DNA from: Futiania mangrovi
GTDB taxonomy: Bacteria > Pseudomonadota > Alphaproteobacteria > Futianiales > Futianiaceae
Length of the DNA stretch: 64,000 nucleotides
NCBI RefSeq assembly: GCF_024158125.1
Contig: NZ_JAMZFT010000002.1
Location: 1,054,001-1,118,000, forward strand
Reading direction: 5' to 3'
Shown: positions 1 to 7,169 of the stretch, piece after piece
How the letters are laid out: each line of letters opens with the position of its first letter
Numbering within the stretch: the first letter of the stretch is position 1
Notes under the pieces: generated by a model
What the model was told of the DNA's origin: nothing
What the model saw: the letters and a program-made list of their open reading frames with translations, nothing else
The model's database searches: none
Program-made: the position numbers and the translations under genes

Positions 1-18
1 TGGATCATCATCTCCGTT

Positions 19-783
19 TCACCCCGCCGTATAGCCGCCGTCGACGAAGATCGTCTGGCCGGTGATGAACGCGCCCGCATCCGATGCGAGCAGGAGCAGC
101 GCGCCCGAAAGATCCTCCGGTTGCCCCAGGCGGCCCAGCGCGGTGCGCCTCACGACGCCCTCGTAGAGTTCGGGTTGCGTCTTCACCGCCTCGCGGTTGA
201 GGTCGGTGACGATCACGGTCGGGGCGAGCGTGTTCACGGTGACGCCGTGCGGCCCGAGTTCGAACGCCAGGGCTGCCGCCATGTTGGCGACTGCGGCCTT
301 GGTGGTGCAGTAGGCAACGCGGTTCGCCATGCCGCGCGCGGACAGGATCGACCCCATGTTGACGATCCGGCCACCCCCCTTTGCGATCATCGCCGGGGCA
401 AACGCGCGTGTGGTGAGGTAGGTGCCCGTGACATTGACGTCGATGAGCGACTGCCACTCGTCGGGCTCGGTATCGAGCAACAGCCGGGGCGAGGTGATGC
501 CGGCATTGTTGAACAGGATGTCCGCCCCGCCGAAATCCGCAGCGACGCGCTGCGCGGCCTTCTCGAGGTCCGCCCTGGAGGTGACGTCGGCGTGGATCAC
601 GGTCGCGCTGCCTCCGGCCTGGCGCACCTCCGCGGCCGCGGCGTCGAGCTTTCCGGCGTTGCGGCCCAGCAGCACGACATCGGCGCCAGCGCCGGCAAAG
701 GTGCGGGCGGCCAGCGAACCGAGGCCGCCGCCGCCCCCGGTGATCACTGCAACCCTTCCATCCAGGCGAAACCTCTCAAGCAT
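19..783 (-). CDS. SDR family NAD(P)-dependent oxidoreductase
   Basis: Classical short-chain dehydrogenase/reductase of 254 residues, the usual length. The cofactor loop TGGGGGLG is at residues 15-22, NNAG at 92-95, and the catalytic Ser145, Tyr158 and Lys162 (YCTTK) are all present. Family members oxidise or reduce hydroxy/keto groups. It lies at the distal end of a minus-strand acyl-CoA operon, so a beta-hydroxyacyl-CoA or alcohol substrate is an inference. The operon probably continues past the window edge: GGAG followed by two in-frame ATGs lies at 8-15 on the minus strand. The substrate is unknown; the family call is secure. Confidence 0.93.
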   Translation of the reverse strand: MLERFRLDGRVAVITGGGGGLGSLAARTFAGAGADVVLLGRNAGKLDAAAAEVRQAGGSATVIHADVTSRADLEKAAQRVAADFGGADILFNNAGITSPRLLLDTEPDEWQSLIDVNVTGTYLTTRAFAPAMIAKGGGRIVNMGSILSARGMANRVAYCTTKAAVANMAAALAFELGPHGVTVNTLAPTVIVTDLNREAVKTQPELYEGVVRRTALGRLGQPEDLSGALLLLASDAGAFITGQTIFVDGGYTAG

Positions 784-849
784 CGCACTGCGCTCCCTCC
801 TCCCGCCGTGCCGGATCTCTCGTCGTGTCCGGCTTCGGCAGAACTGCCC

Positions 850-1626
850 TCACATCGCCATCTGTCCTCCGTCGACCGGCAGGGCCACGCCGGTCAGCAT
901 CCGCGCCTCGTCGGAGGCGAGGAACAGAAGTGCGTTCGCCGTGTCCTGCGGTTCGGGCATGCGGCCAAGCGGGATCGTGGCGCGCAGCCGCGCCATCGCC
1001 TCCTCGCGGTCGCTGGCCACGCCGGACAGGAAATGCTGTAGCATCGGCGTCTCGGTCACCGTTGGGCAGACGGCGTTCACCCGGATGTTCTTCGGCGCGA
1101 GTTCGAGCGCGAGACTGCGCACAAGACCGACCAGGCCATGCTTGGCAACGGTGTAGAGGCTGAAGTTCGGCTTCGCCTTCAGGCCCTGCAGAGAAGACGT
1201 GTAGAGCAGGCACGCGCCTGCGGGCGACGCGGCCGCCTGCCGTTCGAGCGCGGGAAGCGCCGCGCGCGTCATCTTCAGGCTGCCCATGAGGTTGAGCCCG
1301 ATGACACGATCGAGCGTCTCGTCGTCGATGTCGGCGAACGCCCCGGTGAACGGCCCCCCGGCGTTGTTGTGCAGGATGTCGAGCTTGCCGAAGCGGTCGA
1401 GCGTGAAGGCAACGGCGCCTGCGCAGTCATCCGTCCGGGTATGGTCGCAATGAACCCACGCGGCCTTGTCGCCGAGCGCCCGGGCGAGGTCGCCGGCGCC
1501 TGCGTCATCGATGTCGGCGATGACGACGGACGCGCCTTCTGCCACGAACCGCTCGACCACCGCGCGGCCCAGCCCCGAGGCCCCGCCGGTGACGATCGCG
1601 ACCTTGCCCTCAAGACGTCCGCTCAT
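850..1626 (-). CDS. SDR family oxidoreductase (second copy)
   Basis: A 258-residue classical SDR. TGGASGLG is at residues 13-20, NNAG at 87-90, and the catalytic Ser145, Tyr158 and Lys162 are intact. The ATG at 1626 is chosen because the SDR fold begins immediately after it (MSGRLEGKVAIVTGG) and because the upstream 71-aa gene ends inside this start, which is typical of translational coupling; longer upstream reading adds residues without SDR character. It shares strand and operon with the other SDR but is clearly divergent from it. The two probably act on different intermediates of the same acyl-CoA pathway (inference). Confidence 0.93.
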   Translation of the reverse strand: MSGRLEGKVAIVTGGASGLGRAVVERFVAEGASVVIADIDDAGAGDLARALGDKAAWVHCDHTRTDDCAGAVAFTLDRFGKLDILHNNAGGPFTGAFADIDDETLDRVIGLNLMGSLKMTRAALPALERQAAASPAGACLLYTSSLQGLKAKPNFSLYTVAKHGLVGLVRSLALELAPKNIRVNAVCPTVTETPMLQHFLSGVASDREEAMARLRATIPLGRMPEPQDTANALLFLASDEARMLTGVALPVDGGQMAM

Positions 1627-1825
1627 CCCCGCCTCCCGGAAATCCAGCCCCGCCGGCAAGATCGGCAATGTCGTCCCCCGCGATGGAGAGAAGCCCGTCG
1701 ATCCGGCCACGCAGGACTTCGGCCTGTCCCTGCAGCAACGGATCCGGCGCCGCACACAGCCTCTCCGCGAGGCTCCGCATCTCGCGCAGGACGGCGACCG
1801 CGTCGGTCTTGTCGCGTCCGTTCAT
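1610..1825 (-). CDS. Small hypothetical protein, 71 aa, translationally coupled
   Basis: I do not recognise this family. The 71-residue frame starts with an ATG that overlaps the stop of the CoA ligase gene in an ATGA arrangement at 1822-1825, and its stop lies 16 nt inside the start region of the following SDR gene. That tight double overlap is the main evidence that it is real. The product begins MNGRDKTDAVAVLREM, is predicted helical and acidic/polar over about 45 residues, and ends in a Gly-rich tail. No signal peptide, membrane segment or metal motif is visible. A small accessory or subunit role for the CoA ligase is possible but unsupported. Confidence 0.6.
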   Translation of the reverse strand: MNGRDKTDAVAVLREMRSLAERLCAAPDPLLQGQAEVLRGRIDGLLSIAGDDIADLAGGAGFPGGGDERTS

Positions 1826-3174
1826 AGCCGGTACCCCGACTGCCGCTCGTCGGTCCAGCGGCGCGCCTTGTAGGTGAACTCCGGCAGTTCGGTCCGGTCC
1901 ACCAGGGTGACCCGCATGGTGACGTTCGTTCGCTCCTTGACGGCGCGGCAGATGCGCTCGGGAACGCTGTCGGCGCCGCATCCCTCGCGGACCGCGACGC
2001 GCAATTCGACCTCGGTCCGGCCTTCGGCGTCCGTGAAGGCCCGGCCGACGTACTCGGCGACCTCGGGAAAGGCGAAGACGGTCGCGTCCACCGCGTCGGG
2101 CCAGACATTGTTGCCGCGGATCTTCAGCATGTCGTCGTACCGCCCGACGCCGCCGCATTCGATCGCGCCCAGCCCGCGGCCGGTGTCCTGCGGCGCGAAG
2201 TAACGCACGCGGTCGCCGGTGCGGAAGCGGATGACGGGGGAGGCCTCGACGGTGAGGTTGGTAACGACAAGCTCGCCCTCCTCGCCCGAGGCGACGTGGC
2301 GCCCCGTTTCGGGGTCGAGCACTTCGCACAAGGTCATCCACTCGAACATGTCCATCGTGCCGCGCCCGCCGCCGGGGGCGACCGCCCCGTGCGGACCCGT
2401 CGACGCGGCGAAGCCGATGCATTGGGTGCTGCCATAGCCCTCGTGCAGCGGGCAGCCCCAGATCTCCTGAACGCGGCTTGCCCATTCCGGCGGATAGCCC
2501 TCGGCGGCGATGAACACGCCCACAAGATCCGGGAACGCCTCGCGCGGGGAGGAGCCCAGCGCGCCCAGAACCTCCGTCAGCCGGTGCAGGAAGTTCGTCG
2601 AGGCGTAGATGAAATGGATCGGCCGGAAGCGCATCATCAGCTCGACCTTGGCCTCGGTCGACAAGGCCGCAGGCGGCGTCAGCGCCGTGGCGCCAATGAG
2701 GCGGATGCCCTCGGTCGGTCCCCATCCGCCTGTCGTCATGCCGCCCGTGGGCACGCAGTTCAGGACGGTGTGACCGGGACGCAAGCCCGCGCGGAACCAG
2801 GGCAACGCATGAAGATAGCCGAGCGTCTGGACGTCCGCGTGGGTGCGGCCATAGGCCTCCTGCCCCTGGCCGGAGGTGCCGCCGGTGAGGTTTATCAGCG
2901 CAACCCGCTCCCGCGGAACGCAAAGCCGCGTCCCGAACGGAGGGTGCGCGGTCTGGTCCTCGAGGAAGTCCGCCTTGGTCGAGAACGGCACCAGGTCCCG
3001 GAATGCGTCGAGGCTGCCGATCCGGTCGGGCGCCGCCCCGGCCGCATCCAGCTTCGCCCGGTAGAACGCGCTCGTCCGGTAGACGCGGTCCAGCAATGCC
3101 GAGACGCGCCGCATCTGGATCGCCTCGATCCCCGCGCGGCCAAGCCGGTCATATCCGGACGACAGGGCGATCAT
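1822..3174 (-). CDS. Phenylacetate-CoA ligase family protein (PaaK-like)
   Basis: A 450-residue adenylate-forming enzyme of the PaaK subgroup. The AMP-binding loop LTGGTSGQGQE is near residues 96-106, and the family C-terminal region with VELRVAVREG and KARRW is present. Such enzymes activate a carboxylic acid to its CoA thioester with ATP. In this operon (hydratase, thiolase-fold protein, two SDRs) it would supply the CoA ester that enters beta-oxidation-like breakdown. The acid need not be phenylacetate: no paa ring-epoxidase genes are nearby. The frame ends in an ATGA overlap with the 71-aa gene. Confidence 0.88.
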   Translation of the reverse strand: MIALSSGYDRLGRAGIEAIQMRRVSALLDRVYRTSAFYRAKLDAAGAAPDRIGSLDAFRDLVPFSTKADFLEDQTAHPPFGTRLCVPRERVALINLTGGTSGQGQEAYGRTHADVQTLGYLHALPWFRAGLRPGHTVLNCVPTGGMTTGGWGPTEGIRLIGATALTPPAALSTEAKVELMMRFRPIHFIYASTNFLHRLTEVLGALGSSPREAFPDLVGVFIAAEGYPPEWASRVQEIWGCPLHEGYGSTQCIGFAASTGPHGAVAPGGGRGTMDMFEWMTLCEVLDPETGRHVASGEEGELVVTNLTVEASPVIRFRTGDRVRYFAPQDTGRGLGAIECGGVGRYDDMLKIRGNNVWPDAVDATVFAFPEVAEYVGRAFTDAEGRTEVELRVAVREGCGADSVPERICRAVKERTNVTMRVTLVDRTELPEFTYKARRWTDERQSGYRL

Positions 3175-3183
3175 GGCGCGCGC

Positions 3184-3612
3184 CTACTCCCCTCCCGACG
3201 ATCCGGCGGCCGGTACGAAGAACGGTAGGGTGATTTCCGGCGTCACCGCGTCGAACATCGCCTCGACGCGCATGTCGGCGGCCACGTCCTCCGGTTCCAG
3301 ACCGCGGATGTTGGCCACCATGCGCACACCCTCGTCCAGCGTCACCAGGGCGACCACGTACGGCACGTCGCCGGCGTAGACCTCCCTCGGCACCGGGTGG
3401 CGCACGACGATCCAGCTGAACACCCGGCCACGCCCGCTCGCGCGGATCCAATCGAACGCGCCCGACCGGCAATGCGGGCAGTAGGACGTCGGCGGAAAGC
3501 GCACCTGGCCGCAATCGCTGCACTTCTGGATCAGCAGCAGACCCTCGCGGCAGCCGTCCCAGAATGGCCGCGTTTCCGGATCGGGCGATGGCAGTGGCTT
3601 GTCGTATCCCAT
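3184..3612 (-). CDS. Zn-ribbon/OB-fold DUF35 protein
   Basis: A 142-residue protein of the DUF35 type. It has an N-terminal helix (PETRPFWDGC), a rubredoxin-like zinc ribbon with Cys31, Cys34, Cys45 and Cys48, then an OB-fold. Proteins of this family are obligate partners of thiolase-fold lipid-transfer-protein enzymes, for example the ChsH2 DUF35 domain with Ltp2 in steroid side-chain cleavage. The thiolase-fold gene is directly upstream in the operon, separated by about 10 nt, so a two-subunit complex is strongly suggested. The reaction catalysed by the complex is inferred, not seen. Confidence 0.9.
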   Translation of the reverse strand: MGYDKPLPSPDPETRPFWDGCREGLLLIQKCSDCGQVRFPPTSYCPHCRSGAFDWIRASGRGRVFSWIVVRHPVPREVYAGDVPYVVALVTLDEGVRMVANIRGLEPEDVAADMRVEAMFDAVTPEITLPFFVPAAGSSGGE

Positions 3613-3622
3613 GAGCCCTCTC

Positions 3623-4780
3623 CTAGTTGTGCAACACCATGGCGCTGCCGCAGGTCATCGCGCCCGCTGTGGTCAGCGCCACCTCCGCGCCCGCGATCTG
3701 GCGCGGTCCGCTTTGTCCGCGGAGTTGCTCGACGGCCTCGACGACATGGTTGAAGCCGTGGATGTACGCCTCCGACAGCAGTCCGCCGTGGGGGTTCACG
3801 GGCAGCGCGCCGTCGCGCGCGATGGCGCCGCTCGCGGCAAACGGGCCGCCCTCGCCTTCCCTGCAGAAGCCGAAGCCTTCGAGCTGCATGACGATCGAAT
3901 AGGTGAAGCAGTCGTAGATCAGCGCGAGGTCCACGTCCTTCGGGCCGACGCCTGCGCTCTTCCAGAGTCCGTCGGAGATGTACTTCGCATAATTGTGCGA
4001 ATGGTTCGGCCAGCGGATCGCGTCGAACAGGTCCTCGCCCTGTTGCGGCCCTCCGCCATAGGCGCCGCCCGCGACGAAGACCGGCTTGTGCCGCATGTCG
4101 CGGGCCCGCTCCGCAGAGGTCACGACGACCGCGCATGCCCCGTCGGATTCGAGGCAGATGTCGAGCATCCGGAACGGGTCGACGATCTTGCGCGAGTTGA
4201 AGTAGTCGTCGAGCGTGATCGGCGTGCGCTGCATCGCCCGCTCGTTGAGCACGGCATTGTCGCGCAGCGTCACGGCGATGGTGCCGAGCTGTTCGTTTGT
4301 CGTGCCGTACTCGATCATGTGCCGGCGGCACCACATCGCCATCGCCTGCGGATAGGTGATCCAGCCGAAGGGCGCGGTGAACTGCGTGATGCCGTGGGCG
4401 GCCATCTGGCGCCCTCCGCCGAGGCGGAAGCCCGACCGGCCGTTCATCGCCCGATAGCAGACGACGGTCTTCGCAAGCCCTGCCTCGATGGCGGCGATGG
4501 CGCTCAGCACGATCAGGTTCGCCGCGTTCCCGCCGGCGAGGAAATCGACCGCGTAGCCCGCCTCGGGCACGCCGATCTCCGTTGCGACGGCGATGGCCGG
4601 CACGGAGTCGTTGAAATTGTAGCTGATGATGCCGTCGACATCCTCGACCCGGAGCCCCGCATCCTCGATTGCCTTCATGCAGGCTTCGCTCGCGAGGCTG
4701 CGGACGGTACGGCCGGAATTCTTGGTGTAATCGGTGTAGCCGACCCCCGCGATGGCGCATTTGTCGCGCGCGCTGAACAT
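3623..4780 (-). CDS. Thiolase-fold lipid-transfer protein, probable retro-aldolase
   Basis: A 385-residue thiolase-superfamily protein. At the position of the usual nucleophilic Cys the sequence is LAGGNAAN (residues 81-88) with no cysteine, so it should not be a normal thiolase. Tyr289 (in YDCFT), His331 (NPHGG) and Tyr339 (SEAY) are present. The 50-residue Tyr-Tyr spacing agrees with the catalytic tyrosines I recall for Ltp2 aldolases. With the adjacent DUF35 partner this points to retro-aldol or retro-Claisen cleavage of a CoA ester. The start at 4780 is fixed by a TGATG overlap with the hydratase stop. Confidence 0.85.
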   Translation of the reverse strand: MFSARDKCAIAGVGYTDYTKNSGRTVRSLASEACMKAIEDAGLRVEDVDGIISYNFNDSVPAIAVATEIGVPEAGYAVDFLAGGNAANLIVLSAIAAIEAGLAKTVVCYRAMNGRSGFRLGGGRQMAAHGITQFTAPFGWITYPQAMAMWCRRHMIEYGTTNEQLGTIAVTLRDNAVLNERAMQRTPITLDDYFNSRKIVDPFRMLDICLESDGACAVVVTSAERARDMRHKPVFVAGGAYGGGPQQGEDLFDAIRWPNHSHNYAKYISDGLWKSAGVGPKDVDLALIYDCFTYSIVMQLEGFGFCREGEGGPFAASGAIARDGALPVNPHGGLLSEAYIHGFNHVVEAVEQLRGQSGPRQIAGAEVALTTAGAMTCGSAMVLHN

Positions 4781-5616
4781 CACGTCTGGTTCCCTTGCTG
4801 CTTGGCGCCGCCGAACACGGGCTTGCGCTTCTCGCTGAAGGCGGCGAGCCCTTCCATCGCGTCGGGCTCGGTCGTCGCATAGGTGTGGACGTACGCCTTC
4901 TCCATCTCGATCCCGTCCGCCAGGGATCCCTTGAGGCCGGTGTTGATGAGGTATTTCGCGCCCTTGAGGCCGGCCGGGCTGGTCTCCAGCAGGCGCGCCG
5001 AGAGATCGTCCGCGGCGCGTTCGAGATCGGCCGCAGGCACGGCGAGCGTAACGAGGCCGATCCGCGCCGCCTCCGCGCCTGTGATGAGCCGGCCGGTGAA
5101 GATCAGGTGGCGGGCGTGCATCACGCCCACGACCCGCGGCAGGCGCTGAGAGCCGCCCGCGCCCGGAAGCTGGCCGAAATTCACATGGCAGTCGCCGATG
5201 CGCGCGTCGTCCGCCGCGATCACCACGTCGCAGGCGAGGATCAGTTCCAGCCCGCCCGCGACGCACGCGCCGTTCACCACGGCCATGTAGATCTTGCCGG
5301 AGTCCTCGATCGCCCGGTTCAGCGCCTGGAAATCGTCGAGAAACGCCTGAAACGCCACCTTGTCCCGGTAGAGTGCCTTGTAGCCCTCGAGGTCGCCGCC
5401 GGCGGAGAAGGCACGCCCGCGCCCCGTGATTCGCACGATGCGCACGGCGTCGTCGGCCTCCAGCGCCGCGACCGTGTGCAGCAATGCGGCCACGGTCTCC
5501 TTGTCGAGCGGGTTCATCTTCTCCGCCCGGTCGAGCGCGATCCGCGCGATACCGCCGGACACCTCGACAGTGTGTCCCTCGCCCTGCCGCGCACCTTGGG
5601 AAGCCCCGTTTCGCAC
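4780..5616 (-). CDS. Enoyl-CoA hydratase/isomerase family protein
   Basis: A 278-residue crotonase-fold protein and the first gene of the operon. The oxyanion-hole segment GRGRAFSAGGDLEGY is near residue 66, and GACVAGGLELILACD contains Glu124, the equivalent of hydratase Glu144. The second catalytic Glu of true hydratases is replaced: the loop reads QLPGAGGSQRL with Gly152. It may therefore be an isomerase, hydrolase or a one-acid hydratase. The N-terminal 15 residues are not family-like, so the true start may be slightly downstream. The gene sits next to a FadR-type operator. Confidence 0.9.
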   Translation of the reverse strand: MRNGASQGARQGEGHTVEVSGGIARIALDRAEKMNPLDKETVAALLHTVAALEADDAVRIVRITGRGRAFSAGGDLEGYKALYRDKVAFQAFLDDFQALNRAIEDSGKIYMAVVNGACVAGGLELILACDVVIAADDARIGDCHVNFGQLPGAGGSQRLPRVVGVMHARHLIFTGRLITGAEAARIGLVTLAVPAADLERAADDLSARLLETSPAGLKGAKYLINTGLKGSLADGIEMEKAYVHTYATTEPDAMEGLAAFSEKRKPVFGGAKQQGNQT

Positions 5617-5680
5617 GTCCTGCCTGCACCCGTTGGTCCGCCTGTTCCGGCGGCATCATTTTCTGTTTGCCCAACTGTGG

Positions 5681-5695
5681 AATTGTCGGACAATT
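5681..5695. promoter_or_regulatory. Perfect FadR/GntR-class operator palindrome
   Basis: AATTGTCGGACAATT is a perfect 15-bp palindrome around a central G. It contains TTGTCGGACAA, which matches the TNGTNNNACNA consensus established for FadR-subfamily GntR regulators. It lies 65 bp upstream of the hydratase start and about 150 bp upstream of the divergent FadR-type regulator, so it probably mediates repression of the catabolic operon and autoregulation, relieved by an acyl-CoA or carboxylate ligand (inference). Confidence 0.72.
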
Positions 5696-5846
5696 GACAA
5701 ACCGTAGCTTGCGACCCTAAGCCGATCAAGCAAAGATCGTTGCCTTGGACCCGCCTGTGACGGCAGAAGGGGCGCGTACGACCCCTCTGAACCTCGCCGA
5801 ATTCGGGCGGTTGCGGCCGATACCGGCTGCCAGAACGGAAAAACGC

Positions 5847-6623
5847 ATGACAGAACCGCAGTTCTCCGTCATCGAGCGCTTGCCGACCTACCGCCTCGTC
5901 TACAATGCGATCCAGAACGAGATCATGAGCGGCCGGCTCAACGTGGGCGACCGCTTGCCGTCGGAAACCTCGCTTGCCGAGCAGTTCGGCGTGAACCGCT
6001 CGACCGTGCGGGAGGGGATCAGGCTGCTGGAGGAGAGCGGGCTCGTCACCCGCAGCGGCGCGGGGCGCCCGCGTGTCGCGCTGCCGCACTTTCTCGACCT
6101 CGCGTCACGTGCGAGCCGCGCGCTGATCCTCCATTCCGTGACTTTCCGGGAGCTGTGGGAGGCCGCGGTAATCATCGAGCCGGCGACGGCCGAGTATGCG
6201 GCGACCCGGATCGACGAGGCCCATCTCGAACGGCTGGCCGCCAACATCGCCGCGATGGAAGAGATGGTCCTGACCGTGGAGAGCGGAGGCCGCGTGGACA
6301 CCGACGCCTTCGTCTCGCTCGACACGGAGTTCCACGAGATCATCTCGGAAAGCGCCAGCAATCGCGTCCTGGCGCTTGCGCGCGAGCCGGTCAGCAGGCT
6401 GTTCATTCCCGCCGGCCGGATCATGCTGCCGCGCCTCAACACCCATCGCCGGGTGCTGGTTGCGCACCGGCACATCTACGATGCGTTGCGCGGCCACGAC
6501 GCGCCGCAGGTGCACGAGTGGATGAAGCGGCACATGGAGGACTTCAAGCGCGGTTACGACGCGACCGGCCTTGCGATCGACATGGCGCTCGACGCCGCCG
6601 CCCTCGGCCAGACGGCTGACTGA
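5847..6623 (+). CDS. GntR-family transcriptional regulator, FadR/FCD subgroup
   Basis: A 258-residue regulator. The N-terminal winged helix-turn-helix (residues about 13-70) contains the GntR signature GDRLPSETSLAEQFGVNRSTVREGIRLL in pieces. It is followed by an all-helical FCD ligand domain with several His/Asp positions suited to metal or carboxylate binding. The ATG at 5847 follows a GGAAAA stretch and starts directly before the conserved region; the open frame extends further upstream without homology-like content. It is divergent from the acyl-CoA operon with the operator in the gap, so it is the likely local repressor. Confidence 0.93.
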   Translation: MTEPQFSVIERLPTYRLVYNAIQNEIMSGRLNVGDRLPSETSLAEQFGVNRSTVREGIRLLEESGLVTRSGAGRPRVALPHFLDLASRASRALILHSVTFRELWEAAVIIEPATAEYAATRIDEAHLERLAANIAAMEEMVLTVESGGRVDTDAFVSLDTEFHEIISESASNRVLALAREPVSRLFIPAGRIMLPRLNTHRRVLVAHRHIYDALRGHDAPQVHEWMKRHMEDFKRGYDATGLAIDMALDAAALGQTAD

Positions 6624-6695
6624 CCGGACGCCCCGTTCGCTGCCGTCAGCCCATGCCAGCATGACGGGGGTGGCCCCGGCCGGGGGGCGCGGGCG

Positions 6696-7097
6696 TCACA
6701 GTGCGGAGGCGATCGCCAGGTAGAGCACGATGAACAGGGGCGGCACGCCGAGGTAGGCGTCGCCGAACAGGAAGAGCTTCAGGAAGAAGAACAGGAACGC
6801 CCCGTAGAGCGCCACGGCGAACGGCAGCAGGAATGCCGGCGTCACCGGCCCAACGAGCGCCAGCAGCGGATCGGTGATCCGCCGCAGGACCGCGAAGAAG
6901 GCAATGTCCCGGTCGATGCCGATCACAAGCTCGAGTATCCCGCGGGAGAACAGCAGCGCCGCGAGCGCGGTCAGCGCATAGGTACCCCCGAGATAGACCG
7001 CCACCATGCCCGGCGCGCCGCCGAGCAGGAAGGTGGCGACGGCCATCGCATAGGTCAGCACGAGGATCACGATGCCTGTGAGGGCCGAGGCCTGCAT
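6696..7097 (-). CDS. Small integral membrane protein, possibly YggT-like
   Basis: A 133-residue hydrophobic protein with about four predicted membrane segments. The segment RRITDPLLALVGPVTP resembles the ITxPLLxPxRxxxP element of YggT-family proteins, but the match is partial, so I treat the family as tentative. It follows the solute symporter on the same strand but is separated from it by a strong terminator-like hairpin, so it is probably transcribed at a lower level or from its own promoter. The start at 7097 is chosen because the extra 18 upstream residues would be encoded by the terminator itself. Confidence 0.7.
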   Translation of the reverse strand: MQASALTGIVILVLTYAMAVATFLLGGAPGMVAVYLGGTYALTALAALLFSRGILELVIGIDRDIAFFAVLRRITDPLLALVGPVTPAFLLPFAVALYGAFLFFFLKLFLFGDAYLGVPPLFIVLYLAIASAL

Positions 7098-7120
7098 CAC
7101 TGTCTCCAGTTCCGGACAGG

Positions 7121-7151
7121 AAAAAGTGCAGGGCCCCGAGGGGCCCTGCAC
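7121..7151 (-). terminator. Rho-independent terminator after the solute symporter gene
   Basis: Read on the minus strand, GTGCAGGGCCCC pairs perfectly with GGGGCCCTGCAC across a very short loop and is followed by five T. This is a textbook intrinsic terminator placed 19 bp after the symporter stop codon. It is nearly symmetrical, but only the minus strand has the T tract. Confidence 0.85.
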
Positions 7152-7169
7152 CGTGTCTTATCAGGAGTG

